Below are positions 13,501-28,500 of a stretch of DNA of 64,000 nucleotides, in pieces. The stretch comes from Spirochaetota bacterium (lineage in GTDB: Bacteria > Spirochaetota > Brachyspiria > Brachyspirales > JACRPF01), in NCBI GenBank assembly GCA_016214035.1, contig JACRPF010000016.1, positions 1-64,000 of the forward strand, written 5' to 3'. How positions within the stretch are numbered: the first letter of the stretch is position 1; every line of letters begins with the position of its first letter. Both the position numbers and the translations under genes were made by a program. The notes beneath the pieces were generated by a model. That model was not told where the DNA came from, ran no database searches, and saw nothing but the letters and a program-made list of their open reading frames with translations.

Positions 13501-16500
13501 CCCCCGCCGTATCCCGCGACAATCGCGTTATTCGTCGAAACGATCGACATATTTGTCTTCCCGGCGATATTCACGTTCATACCTGGAGACAGCATGTCGT
13601 TCGATACGTTCATGAACACATACACGGTGTAGTTTGAAACGGATGCATCCACAGCTTCCTGAACGCTTGTGTAGATACTGGCCGTCGCCGAGTTGGACGC
13701 CACATATATCGCCGGTGCAACCCGGTTGCCGTATGCCGTCGCAGCATCATGATTCACATGACCGGCGGTATTGAGTATCGAAATTCCCGTCGTAGGTGTC
13801 GTTGCTCCCGAGCCGTCACGATACAGTGTACCGAGCGCATTGGTCATGAACGTATTGCCGACGATGGTATGACCCGCAAGATCAATGCCGGTCTCATATA
13901 AGGCACTGGCAGCGGAGCCGTTGGTACCGGCGATGATGGAATTCGATATACTGAACCCCGTAACATACTGCGCAAGATAGATGATCGATCCCGATGACGA
14001 CCAGTTATTGGTGATGAATGAATCATAAATGCGTATATTCGTCGCATTGTAAAGCTGCATCCCGCCGCCGTCGTTCACGGTTACATAGTTGTTCCGTATC
14101 TGCGCGCTGATGTCGCAGGTATCCACAAGCTGTATGTATATCCCGCCGCCGAACGCATTGCTCGCATAGTTATCGGCCACCGTGCCGAATATCCGGCAGT
14201 TCGTAGACCCGTTGACCTGAATACCGCCGCCGTATCCCGTACTGAGCGCACCGTTATGATGCACGTTTGCATTGATGATGTTGCCGCCGCCGCCCTGCAT
14301 GAACACGCCGCCGCCGGCATATGAGATGTTGCTGTACACGGCCCCGGTGACCATACACTCACGGGAGTCGATGATGACGACACCGCCGCCCCATCCCCAG
14401 CTGTTCGTCGATGTATTGTTGTATACATCCGCAGCCACAATATTGGAATAACTTCCGCTGCCGATGCAGATGCCCCCGCCGAAGCTGTTCGTCGCCGTGT
14501 TGTGATGCACCGCGCCGAGTATCGTGATATTCGTGGAATTATACGTGCGCATCCCGCCGCCCGAGCCTATGCCGTTCAATCTGTTGTAAGCAATATCCCC
14601 GGACACCATACCGCCGCTGACATGCATCATATCGATGCCCGCCCCCTGCGCAGCCGTATTATTGCTGATGACCGCATTTGTTACCGTCACACCGGTGACG
14701 TTCGACAGCCACACGCCGCTGCCGTTGCCATGGTTACGAACGATATTGCCGTCAAATATGTCATCCGCGGTGAATACAGCCCGTATGCCGTTCGTCAGAT
14801 TCCGCTCAATAAGATTGTTCTGCACCGTGTTCGACATACTATTGCTGACATAGATACCGTAAAATGCGTTGCTCGTAATGGTATTCGACACCACACGCGA
14901 CAGCGTACTTGATCCGAGATAGATGCCGTAGCGACCGTTACTGCGCACTTCATTCGACGCAATGATGTTCCCCGCAGCTGCGGAGTAATTCCCGCCGATG
15001 CCCGACCCGGCATTATTAAACACCCTGTTAAACGCGATCTCATTGGTGCGGGAACTGGTACCGATCGTTATTGCGGCATAGTTTACATTGATAGCGCCGT
15101 AGATATCATTATACAATACGAAGCTGTAGGGTGTACCCGGCAGATTGACACCACGATTAAAGTTACCGCCGATATCATTCGATATCACGGTGTTTGAATA
15201 TGCCGTCCCCGAGGAAATATTTACACCTTCAATATTGGAATAGATCCGGTTGTTGAATACCATGTTCGAAACGCTTGTATTGGCGAACATCACACCGGTG
15301 TTCATATCATGGATATAGTTTGACAGCACCATGTTGCTGGACGATACATTTAAATAGATCCCGTAACCGTCATTCGTCCCCCATATCTCGTTGGAAGCTA
15401 CGGTCATGTACACCGCACTGGAGCCGGCGACGCCGTTCGCAAGATTCGAGATGCTCCGGTTGTTCGCGACTACGTTCGAACGGCCGTAATTCGCATAGAA
15501 CCCATTGGTAAACCGCGAAACCGTAAATCCCGCAATGCTGCAGTTCGTGGTGCGGTCAAGATAGAAACCAAAACTGCTGCTGTATGAGCCATCGAGTATC
15601 GTCACTTTATTGTCGCTGTTCGTCAACCACGCATACGCGATAACGTTCACGTTGCTCTTGAATGCAATCGTAACGGACTCGGTATAGCTGCCGGGGAATA
15701 CGACGATGGTCTCGCCATTCGCCGCGGCATTCACCGCAGCCTGTATTGTCGTATAGTTGCTGCCCGTATTCGTGTTCGACGCCACATAGACAACTGCTGC
15801 CGCGTTCGTATATGATGATTCGAAATATCCGATATCCGGCCCGTTACCGTTGAACGCCGATGAAATCCCGGCGATGACCGCACCCATATCGACCGCAGGG
15901 CTGTTGGATGACGCGATGATGAAATTCGACAGCAGCGGGTCGGCGAAAATATTGGCGCTGTAGGCAGTGCCGCCGTTGTCATTCGTAAGCTGCCCGGCCG
16001 TACCGTAGATCAGGTTATTCGCCACCGTGATGGCGCCGCCGGAATTCTCATAGAAGCCGTATCTTCCGCCGGCATTGCCGTTGGACATCATGATGTTGTT
16101 CTTTATGGTATGACTGCCTGCTCCGACCGACAATCCGTGGTAATCGTTGCTCACGACGGTATTGTTATATATCTCCAGATTGTTCACCGACCCATCGGCA
16201 TAAAGACCGGACTGGCTGTTGTTATGCAGCAGATTTCTCACGATAAGCGAACCCGGTGCGCTCAGATATATCGCGCTTTCATTCACGCTGCCGAATATCT
16301 CGTTCGATGCGAGATAATTCGTGCCGCCGCTTATATACACGGCACCGTCCCAGGCGCCGTTACCGGAACCGTTGCTGTATATCCTGTTCTGGACTATTGA
16401 CAGATATGCGCTGCCGGTATTCGCAAATATTCCATTCGTCGAATAACCGATGCTGTTCGAGCAGATGAACGCACCGTCCTCCTTGTTCCCGAATTGGATA

Positions 16501-19500
16501 CCATACACTCCGTTGCTTTCAATGATGTTCGAAATTATCCGGGTATTCGTCATGCCGGTTACGTTCTGACCGATGTAAACACCTGCGCTGCCGCCGCCGT
16601 ATGTCCCGCGAATGATATTATTGACAATGAGGTTCGTGAACGATGAACTGATCAAAGCAATACCGCTGTACTGATTCGCCAGTATTGTATTGCTCTGTAT
16701 CCTGGTTCCGTGACTCGCGCTCACTTCAATGCCCTTGCCGCCGTTCGTCGCTATTGTATTATACGCGATGAACGTATCACGCGATGTATTCATAACCTCA
16801 ACACCTTCGTTCGGACCGCCGGTAATGAGGTTCGAGACGACAGATACGTTGCTCGAACTGTCAATCTGCACCTGACGTGCGGCAACGGAGACGAAATTGT
16901 TCACCACTGTCATGTTCGCACTGCCGGTTATCGAAATGCCAAGCTGTGAACCGGTGAACTTGAATCCTTTTACCGTGACGCCGGACGATGCAGTGAATGA
17001 GAAAGGACCTCCCGCACCTGTATCGATTATGGTATTCGAATTATTGGTATTCGACAGATATGAATACGCGGCTATCGTTACATTCGTCCTGCCGTTGAAC
17101 GCGGTCCATCCGAGATTGTATGTCCCCGGATAGACGACAAGCATATGTCCGTTCGACGCCCCCGGCATGGCAGCCTGTATCGTCGCATAGGTGGATCCGT
17201 TATTCGCATTTGAAACAATGTTCACCGGCGTGGATATCGCCGTTACCACGCCCGGCGTTCCGTACCACGATTCATTGCCGTTGGTATCAACCACATTCGC
17301 CAGATAATAGTACGTCCCGTCCGGCGGAACTTCCGTGAACTGCGTTACTGCTGCGCTCGTGATATTGGTGACTATCATGGCATCGCTGAGATTCGAGTAT
17401 GAATCCACGAGATTCGTCGCCACGCGGAAAACACGATAGCAGTAAAAATCAGCCGGCGCGTTTGATGCCCACCACACCGTCGCCTGATAATTCGTGTTCG
17501 TACCGAACGTGTTCGGAATCGACGCAGGAATCGTCCAGTCATTATTGCTGCCGATGAATCCCAGGATCCACGGTGTCCCGTTCGTCACCGTGCCGGATAT
17601 CTTCATATTTGTCGCTATGCGCGTACCGAACCAGTTGCTCGGCATCGACAATACACCGCCGATCACATACACATTGCTCGTATTCACGATATTGTTATAA
17701 TATCCGCTATTCGTTCCGTCAGCGCCGACACCGAACGAGTGTCCCGTTATCGTGTTGTACGCGAAGGTGTTTGACAGACCGTTGGTGATGAATATTCCTT
17801 CAAGCACATTATTAAAGATGCGGTTCGTATGCAGCGTATTCATCTGTCCCTGATGTATCCGGATGCCTGTTTCACCATTACCGAAGATGGTGTTCGATGC
17901 GATATAATTGCTGTACGCACTGCCGTATGTCAGTGTTATTCCATCGCTCGTATTCGACCGCACCTCGTTATATGACACCGTCCATCCGGTTGTGGTAAGA
18001 GCTATCCCGCGGGCGCTGTTGCCGTAGATGGTGTTCGAAAGGGCGCTGTTGCCGTCGGCGCTCCAATATGCGCGTATACCATCACTGTTGCCGAAAACCG
18101 TATTGTCGGCGATAACGTTCCCCGTGCTTGCACCCCATATCATCTCAATACCGTCACCGGCATTTGAACACAGCGTATTCCTGACGATACGGTTGTTCGA
18201 CGCATTGTCGAATTTTATGCCGGCACCGCTGTTCAGACGGATGATATTACTCGTGAATATATTGCTGAAGGAACCTGTTGTGATCAGCACGCCGACTGCG
18301 GCATTCTCGACGGTGAAACCGATGACACTGTTCTTCGCCGAATTCGAAATAAGGATTCCGCTTGCGGCTCCCTGAATCACCGGAGCAAACATGTTCTTCG
18401 CCATTATCGTGATGTTCGTTCTGCCGATAAACTGCACCCCGGCTGCGGTCGTGCTGTCATCGACAATTATCACATGACCCTGCGCTGCACTGTCGACGGC
18501 CGCCTGAATCGCCATGTAATTGCTGCCGGTATTCGTGTTCGAGGCGATGTAGTGCGGCAGTACGGTAATCGACGGCCAATTGCTCGACGAATCCGGCAGC
18601 CGCACCTGCGTTTGATTCCCGGATACCGACATCACCCACACGCGGTACGTTATGTTTGTCACGCCGGGCATCATGGATAATGAATACAGGTCATTCGTCA
18701 CAGATACCGCACCGACGTTCGTATAGAACACCAGTTTATTCGTGGGCGTTATCGAAAGCCGGAATTCATGGCCGTTGGAATAATCAAGCGCTCCGCCGTT
18801 GGTACCGACAAGTATCGCTCCGTACCCGCTGTTATTCGTTGTGAAATCCACAAGAATGATGTTGCTGACCCAACCGGCAAAACCGGGAATATCGTATTCT
18901 TCGTCGCTGTAGGTAACCGCTATCGTGAAATTACTGTTCCACGGCACCGTAATACTCATATTGCCCGGACCGTTCGTCAACGGAGCAATCGCATAGGCGT
19001 TCGACAGCACCGGCTTTAGATTCCCTTTATAGGGGCTTTCCTTATAGCCGATATCCATAGCCGCGTAATTATATGCCCCGCCCCAGTTCGTTCCCGCATC
19101 GATGCACGGGGAGATATTCGACAGCGAGTAATCTCCCGCGCCAGCGTTCACGAACAGCGGATTGGCATTATACAGGTCATTCATCGCGCCATTCACGTCA
19201 GGCCCGTACATCCCGCTTGCGTTGTTATAGAAACAATTGAAATCTCCGCGCGCACCCATATCATAGTTCGTCTCGTTCTTCACGCCGTACTGCAGGCTGT
19301 TGATAATGATGTTATTGTAATAGCGCACACCGCTTGCGCTCCATCCACCGAGCATGATACCGTAAATACAGCTGTCGATGGTGTTGTTCAGTGCAACAGC
19401 ATCGTTTGCAAGATAAATACCGCCGTACATGTTCGTTGCCTCGCGCACCAGATTATACCGGGTAACGCCGCCGCCCACGGCGATGCCGCCGATGCCTGCG

Positions 19501-22500
19501 CGTATATCGTTGCTCTCCACCAGCACCGAACCGCCGGTACCGGGACCGAATACGACACCGAACCCGCTGTTGTTCGTGATTATATTGCCGCGTATGACCG
19601 TATTGATGGCCGGGCCGCCGCCCCAGCCGTCGCAGCTTATAGCCTGGTCGTTAAACCGTGTAAACACATTGCCGATGATATTTACGGACGCCGGAGATGT
19701 CTCTTTCACCCGTATGCCGTACTGACTGTCATTGCCGATAAAATTATTGCTGATCAGCGCCCCTCGCGCGTTTTCGTACCCGATGATCATATTCGAGAAA
19801 CCGCCGATATTGCGCAGCGTGAATCCCGTAAAGTTCAATGACCCGTTGGTTACAGCAAACAGGAAATCCCCGCCGCCCTGAATGACGGTTGCTCCGTTCG
19901 ACCCGTTGACCACCCAGTCCTGGGCGATGAAACTGATATGCCTGCCGCCGACCATGACATTGCTGACATTGAACGTATTCGAATATACATAGATGATGTT
20001 CGTCACGCCTGCCGACGCCGAGTTCACCGCTTCCTGGAACGTGAACGAGAGCATTCCCGTGGTCGCATTCGACATCCGCGCCGGGACCACAACGATCGGA
20101 CCGCTGTTCGAATCATACTTTCCTGAGACGCTGTCGAGTACCTTCACATAGATATTGCTTTCCATGGTGTTGTCACGGAAATACAGCGTTGCCGCCCCAT
20201 TGTCCGTATTGGTAAACATATAGGTGCACCATCCCGCAGCGTTCGTGACGAAAACGCCATGCGCGTTGGGCGATCCGTTCGTCGACCAGGCAATAGTCCC
20301 GGAGGAATTCGACATCCAGTTCGATATCGTTCCCGTGTACCACGGCAGTATCATGTCATTACTGTCGCGCGCGGTTATCGTCACCGGCTCATAGCCGTTG
20401 ACCGATGCGATTCCGTCATGCGACACCGAGAAATATGCAATACCGGCCGAAACCGTCTGTACCGAACCGTTCGCGGAACCGAGCGGCGTCACCGTAACAC
20501 CGTTCGTCATCGCGCGTACATCGGCACTGTAGACATTCACCGCATAGTTTGAGCCGATATCGGCGTTGACAAGATCATAGGTCACAAGCACATTCGTGTA
20601 TCCGCCGCCCGGAATGACGACTGATATATTGGTGAAATCTATCCAATTCGGTTTCGATCCGTTGATGTAGTTTCCGTTCGATATCAACGTATCGGTTGCG
20701 GACTGATAGTAACCATCACTGTTATTATCGTAATAGAGATGCACGCCGGTTATCTTCGATTCCAGCGGAAATACGGCAGTGCCGGAATGACGTATGGTCA
20801 GGTTTGTTATGACGACAGCATTCGCATTCTCGGAATACAGCCGCACCTGCAGCATCTCTATGTTGTTCACCGTCTGCGGCACGGTTGCCGCCGCCCGGGC
20901 ATTATAGCCGCGCATGATACGCAGATCAGCCGTATACGGGAAACAACCCATATCGCGTCCGTTGAAGCCGGTGCCGAGACACGGTGACGCCGAAGTGAGA
21001 TGATAGTCGTACGGAAACCCGCCCACGAATTTCGGATCGGCGTTGGTATCGTTGGCGCCGGGGCCGCTGTTGTAATTCCCGTTCTGATTGCTCCACACAC
21101 AGTTATAGCTTATCACCGGCGTTCCCGAATCAACGCGTATGCCGTAACAACCGCCGTTCAACGCATTCGACACGATGATATTATTGCGGATCACCGGATT
21201 GCCGTCAACACGAATACCGTTCTCACGGTTCGAAACGATAGTATTATGTTCAATGGTCGGCGAACTGCCGCCCTGCATCCCGATACCGGAATACTGATTA
21301 TTGATGATGAGATTATATGCTATCGTCCCGGAAGCGCCCCAGAGGAAAACGCCCTCGCCGACACCGTCGATGATATTATTGCTTACCAGTGAACCGGTGT
21401 TATTCAGATATATCCCGTTGCCGCTGCCGAAACCGGCAATGTAATTGCTGACAACCGTCCCGCCGCCCAGCCCTATTGCACGTCCGCGGAATCCGCTGAA
21501 ATAATTGGAAACTATCGTGAATGCACCATACTGCTGAATAGCGCATTCACCAAGATTGCTGCCGTAGAAACGGCAATGTATAACGGCACCTGTTGCGCCG
21601 TTATCATATGACAATGCACGGTAGTTCCAGTCACCGCCCTTGGTGAACACGAACGAAAGATTGCTGAACGAAACGGCAGCGCCGCTGTCAGGTGAAAAAA
21701 GCCGTTCGGCATATCCGGTGATTATCGTATTCGACACGTTCGTCGAATAGAAGAAGATATTCTTTCCGAAGATGGAAATATTGCTCGCGGTATACGCACC
21801 TGCGCCGATAAGAATGCGGTTACCCGATACCTGCGCCCCCGCCACAGCATCCGACAGGAGGACATAGCTCGTGCCAAGCGTTTCATTGGTTATCGGCGGA
21901 GCGTTCACGACGATATTCCCCTCGGTGTTGTTATCAATCTTTCCGCTTGCACCTTCAACAACACGGACGTTATATGACTCAACCGCGCTGTTCTGCACAT
22001 ACAGCACCGCATCGCCGTAATCGAGCGCGTCGAACGTATACGTCGCCCAATTATTGCCGCCACCGCCGTCGGTCAAGATACCTTTCCCGCCGCCCATGTT
22101 GGTCCATGCTAATTGCCCGCCGATGGCACCCTGATTTGACAGTGTTATTGTTCCCGTGTAGCCGGTGATTTTATTGCTTGCGGCGTCGCGTGCGATGATG
22201 GTCAGCGCGAACGGAAAATTCTGAAACGCATTCGTCGTATGCCGGATGACGAAATGATCGAGCCCGGACGATACCGTCTGCGGATTTCCATACGCATATT
22301 TGACGACTTCAATTCCCGTTCCGTTCGTATCGGCCGTGATCATATTACTGCCGACAACACCAACGACATATGTCTCACCGGCAATTGCGTTGGTAAAATC
22401 GTAGACAAACATGAGTACGCGGTCGCTGCCGGGAACCACATTGAAATTAAGCCCGGTGAAATTCACATTATTGCCGCTGACCGTACCGTTGGCGATGAAC

Positions 22501-25500
22501 GTATCAGGTCCGTCAAACACCGCGTTTGAATTCATATCTTCGACCAGTCGTATGTTCGTATATTCAAGCGGAAGCGTGTTCTTTGACGTACCGTCGTTGG
22601 ATATCGTCATCGCGGTGATATGCGCCGTTGCCCCGTCACGCGCCGACAACCCCATAGCAAGCAGCGCCGCATTCGATTCATTCGCCATCACCGTTCCGGT
22701 CATCCGTGTATTGTTCACCGCGGTCACAACGAGCGCTGTAACGAAAGGATAGCAGCCCATATCCGCATACCCGCTGCCCGCGGCGATACACGGTGACAAT
22801 TTTGTCAGACGCAGATTGGCGGGCATATTCACGAAAAGCGGCGCCGTGCTGATATTGCCGCCGCCGATGGTCACGTTCGAATAGTTGACGCCGTTGTTCC
22901 ACGAATCGTTATAGATCACGGACGGGCTGCCGCTCGACGCCGAAATACCGGCCTGCGAACAGTTCACCACAATATTATTGTACACCAGCGCATTGTCCAC
23001 ACCGGTGTTGATACCGTTCTGCGGCCCGTTTATTGTATTATTGAAAATACGCATATAATTGCCATGACAATTCTGTATACCGCTGTATCCGCCGTGAATT
23101 TCATTATAGGCTGCTATTGTGTTACCGCAGGAGTTCACTGCTGTCTGATAGTTCGAGAAGTAATTGCTGATGCAGTAATTGGTCGCCATGTTACCGTTGT
23201 TCACGCCGAATCCGGTCCCGTTACCGGAGCCGAGGAACCGGTTCCACACTGCGGTAACAGCGGCGTTATTGCGTGAATCAATCGCGGTGCCGTTCATGCC
23301 GCTGAACACCGAATTAGACACATACAGCGCCGTATTATCCGAACAGAGTACCATTTCATTTGCCTTATTCTGCCCGTCAAACGCACAGTCGCGAATCGTG
23401 CCTGTTGCGCCGTAGATATACCGTACCGCGGTAGCCGGCCACGGGCTCCAATTCCAATTTGTCCCGGCGAACGACACCGTGACGCCCTGCATCGAGAACT
23501 GAGCCCCGTCGCGCACCTCGATGATGCCGGTCGATCCCGTAGAATTATCCTGTATGACCACACCGCCTTTGTTCGACGATGACAGCCACGTATCGCTCAC
23601 CAAATAGATGTTCTTATTGCTTATCCTGATGAACGGCTCGTTGTACACGCCGCTGTAAACAACAATCATATTGGATGTATTGTTCTGCGCATTGGTTATC
23701 GCATCGGCAATACTTACGTACTCTGCGCCGATGGTCACGTTCGATACCTTCGAGGCGGGTCCCGGCGCTCCGGCGCTTGCACTGAACCAGCTTTCATTCT
23801 TGTATGGGCCGGCCGCATCAAGCGCGGTTATGAAATAGTAATTCGATGCACCGCCCATGGGGGCGGTATCGGTGAAAATCGACACCGTTGTATTGGTATA
23901 CGGCCCGTTGAATTTCTCCCACATATCCTGACCGACTTTGCGGTAAATCTTGTACGATGCTGCTCCGCCTACATCCGGCCAATCGAGCACAACACCGGAG
24001 GCATTCGTCACGGCAGTCAGCCCCGTCGGCACCGGCGGCGGAACAACATCCGCCTGATTCGTGCCCACAAACCCGAGGCGATACGGCACATAATAATTCG
24101 ACGGCGTCTGATACATTTGGTTCGATATATCGCCGTAATTGATCGTTCCGAAATAGTTCGAATAAACCTTATTGATGCCGCTGCCCATGTTATCGACAAA
24201 GCGGAATGATACGTTCATGCAATTGTTGAGCTCGATGATATTATCATTCGGAGCCCATTCAAAAATAACCATCGAGCCGACATTCTCGAAGGTATTCAGC
24301 CGTATCGTATTGCTGGTCGCATCGCGCAGCCACAATGCCGGACGATTGGGCATGTCAAAGAAACGGTTCGATGTGATAGTGTTCATGCGTGCGTCCACAT
24401 TCTGCATGCTCATCGCCTGCCAGACATTCGACGACATGCTGTTGCCGACAACCGTGTTGCTTATCGATGTGTTCCGTATATCAATGCCGCTTCCCATCCC
24501 GGAAACGGCATTGAATTCAATTCTGTTATAATTCCCGAAATAGATGCCTATACCGGTGCTGTTCGTACTGCCCCAGACGCGGTTGTATGCGATGAGATTG
24601 CGCTCCGAACTGTTATCGATCTCAATGCCGTTATTCATATTCGAATAGATATTATTGCTTATCGCATAGTTCGAATATGAAGCGTTCCGCAGGGATATTC
24701 CGTTTGTATTGTGATAGATATAGTTACTGTATGCGTAATCATCGTGAGACGCATCCATTAATATCCCGTAGAAATTACTCACAAGCGTATTGCCGATGTT
24801 CGTGTTATACGACATCGACTGCGCATACCATATCCCCGCGTTCGAATTAAAGCTGATCCTGTTGTTAGCGATGATATTATACCGGGAAGTACCATACACC
24901 TTCACGCCCGTATCCCAATTCGTAAGCATAATACCCTGGATTGTATTACCGCTTGCATTCGAGATGAATAAGCCGATACCGTTACCCGTGCCGCGGAGGG
25001 CAACCTTAGTATTATTATTCGACCCCTGCCAAGAGGCGGCAATAATGCTGATATTATTCTTGTTCGTAAGCACAATGGTATCGGTATATACTCCATCACT
25101 TATGAGTATGGTCTCACCGGACATGGCGGCATCAATGGCCTTTTGTATCGTCGCATAGTGCATCCCGGTGACCGTATTCGATGCGATACCGGGTCCTGCC
25201 ATCGTAACAAAATTCGTCGTAAACGCCGCCCAGGCGGCACCCTCGGCATTCGTCGCATACACACGGTAATAATATGTGGTATCGGCCGCCAATCCCGTGA
25301 TGTTGGTTGAAAAGCTACCCGTTGATAAGATACCAAAATCAGAAACGTTACTCCAGTTCGCAAACACCGTGCCGCCGTCATTTGTACCGTAATAGACCTT
25401 CACCGTTGTGTTAATGCCGCTATCGAATTCAAGTGTGCCCCGCATGATTGCCGAATTCGATAATACTGTTGCAGCACCGGCACTATTGTTCACCACCGGT

Positions 25501-28500
25501 GCCCCGGGCGATGAATATGTGCGCACTTCGAAATAATCCGATTGCAACTGCCCAGCGCCGCCGGCCTTTATCCCGGTTACGATGACATGTATATAATTTG
25601 TCCCGTTGATATTCTGCAGGAACGGCGCTGCTGCTCCGAGATTCGTCTGAATCACCGTATACGCCGCAGGCGTCACCCCGCATTTCGCCCACACACCGCC
25701 GGCTTGCTTCCATACATAAATACCGCCGCCGGTCTCTGTCGTCGCTCCTTTCCAGCGTATATATACATTGGTGATGAGCATCGGCGGTCCATTGATGCGC
25801 ACACGGAACCGCTGTCCTCCATATGGAATAGCCGCCATATCTGAAATGAAGTAGGTCGCATCCTCACTATACAGGGTAGTCCCAGGAACACCCACTGCTT
25901 CACCGGGAAACGCCGGTCCGGTAGACGGCGGATCAACAGCACCGAATGCGCCGTCATTCGTATACGCTATTATTTCTACCATACCGCCCGTGGGGTATTT
26001 ATACACATTTGAGCCCGCAGGAATATTGTCAGCATAATTGGTTGTATAATCATACGACACAAGCCCCGCACTGTTGCTGGACTTAACACCGAATACCATC
26101 TGACCGTTCGAGACGGTCCATGTATCAAACATCACGGTCCATACGGAAGTAACCGGCGCTGCATTCCACATCCCTCCGTTCACATTCCACCAGAATCCGC
26201 ATGCAGGCGCCGCATTATCATAATTGGTCCCGCTGAACGCGACAACATTTGAGACCGACGCGAACGGCACATCATTGGTGATCGCGAGAGCAGGCGCACT
26301 GAAATCAAAATTATTCACCTGTATGTTGGTAAACTTCACCCCGTTGCCGTTGCTGGATACTGCATAAAAAGCATTGCTGCCGTCCGCGAATGCGCTCACA
26401 TTCACGCCGTTGGTCACCCAGTTCGTAGTACCCGATACGAGTCCGAGCGTTGCAAGATTAGTCCCGAAATAAACGGCAACGACATTCGAACCGGCGTTGC
26501 CCGAAAATGATAACGATGGTGTTGTCACCCATGCATTCGGTGCCGGGTTTGTTATCGTCACATTCGATGCGGATTCTGCGAGTGAATACGCGGATTCCTT
26601 CCACCCCATATCAGGTCCCATCCCGGCGAACACACTTGATATCCCGGGTATATTTGTTCCGCGGTCTACCGCCGCACTCGAGGCGCTCTGAATGGCATAT
26701 GTCGCAATCGAGTCGACATACGGGTTCTGTCCGCTGAGATTGCTCAGTCCCGCACTGTTTCTTCCGGATGCATTCCAGTCACCGGGCGCATTGTTGTAGA
26801 ATGCATTATAGTTGATGTCCGCACCGCCGGAAGTCCCGCTGTCGTACACGCCTGTATTGGTATTATTAAAAATAATATTATTCGCTATACGGATATTTGC
26901 GGAATCGACCCAGTCGACACCGGTACCGTTGCCGAACATCGTATTATTAAAAATATCATTGCTGCCCGCCATGATGATCGCAACACCGCGCAGATGATTT
27001 CCCATGACATTCCGGAAAACGGTGTTTGAAGGCGAGCTGCTGAGATTTACCCCCTCCTCCTGGTTTGGTCCGAGGAATTTATTTGAACAGACGATATTAC
27101 TGGCTACGGCGCTGCCGTTGAACATGAGGCCGGAGTATTTATTGTCGGCGACCGTATTGCTGACAACCCGCGAACCGCTGGCCGTATTGCCGATATAGAT
27201 GCCGTAACCGCCGTTGCTCGATATCGCGTTGCCGCTGATCTCGGTATTCCTGTTCGTCCCCTTTATAATAAGTCCAAAATCACCGTTTTTCACGACAGTA
27301 TTATTGATAAACCGGTTTGATGCCGGCACCGATGCGAAAAGCTGGATACCGAAACCGGAGTTCGTTCCTTTGTTATATCCGACATAGTTGTTCGACACCA
27401 GTGTATTGTGGCTCGGCCCGTAGATATCGATCCCTATGGCATACGGCGAATTCGGCGGCATATTACTCACAACAGTATTGTTGATTATCGTCGCGTTCGT
27501 CCCCGCGGATATACCGTATACATTGGTGACATTGATACCCGTGGTTCCGCGTACCGTATTGCCGTCGATGATGAGCGATGACGACTTCGCCGCATAGATA
27601 CCGAATGTCTCAAACGTCGCCGCCAGCGATGTATTCCCGCCCGAATCAAGCACCGTGTTGCTCTCAATGGCAACCGGTCCGGTGGTAAAAACGGAAATGC
27701 CGCTCTGCCCCGAGCGGATAATGCTATTGCCGGAGATTACTGCCGAAGCGAGCACCCCGGTCGCCATGTTGATACCCACACCGCCGCATGCTGCCCCGTC
27801 GCGGTTATCAGCTATCGTATTATCGCATATGGTATATTGTCCGTCACCCTGCTCAATAAAAATACCGTGCGCACGGAAATTGCCGCTCACCCGCCAGCCG
27901 TTGGAGCTGATGATATTATTTGAAATGAGGATTACGGTTGCAGCATCATTGCTCGCGCACCAAACCCCGTAACTGTAATTCGTCGCCAGATGATTACCGA
28001 TGACATTGCTTACGACCGTGACCGTCTTACCGGTCATCGCGAAAAGTGCAATACCGCTGCCGTCAACCGCATTACTGCCATTATAGAGGATAACATTACT
28101 TGCGATGTTTACCGGGCAGTTTTCGATACGAATACCGCCGCTCGGAGCGTTCAATGCGGGATTCGAACAGATATTGCTGATGATGATATTAAAGCGGACA
28201 TTGATCACCGCAGGACATTCCCGTGCGCGTATACCGAAGGCAGTGTCCCCGTTATTGCGTTCAATACGGTTATAGGCAATATCAGCACCGCCGGTGTTTG
28301 AATTGCAGTATATGCCGTTACCGGCGAACAACGCATGTGAATTATCGAAAATAGCATTTGACCATATGGTAGAATAACCGGCCCCCTGATTCAGGAGCAC
28401 TCCCCGTGAATCATTGTAGCAAATGCTGTTATTCCATAGATTAACAGCTCCGTTCGAACCGACGCGTATCCCCGATGACCCGTACGACAATGTGAAACCC

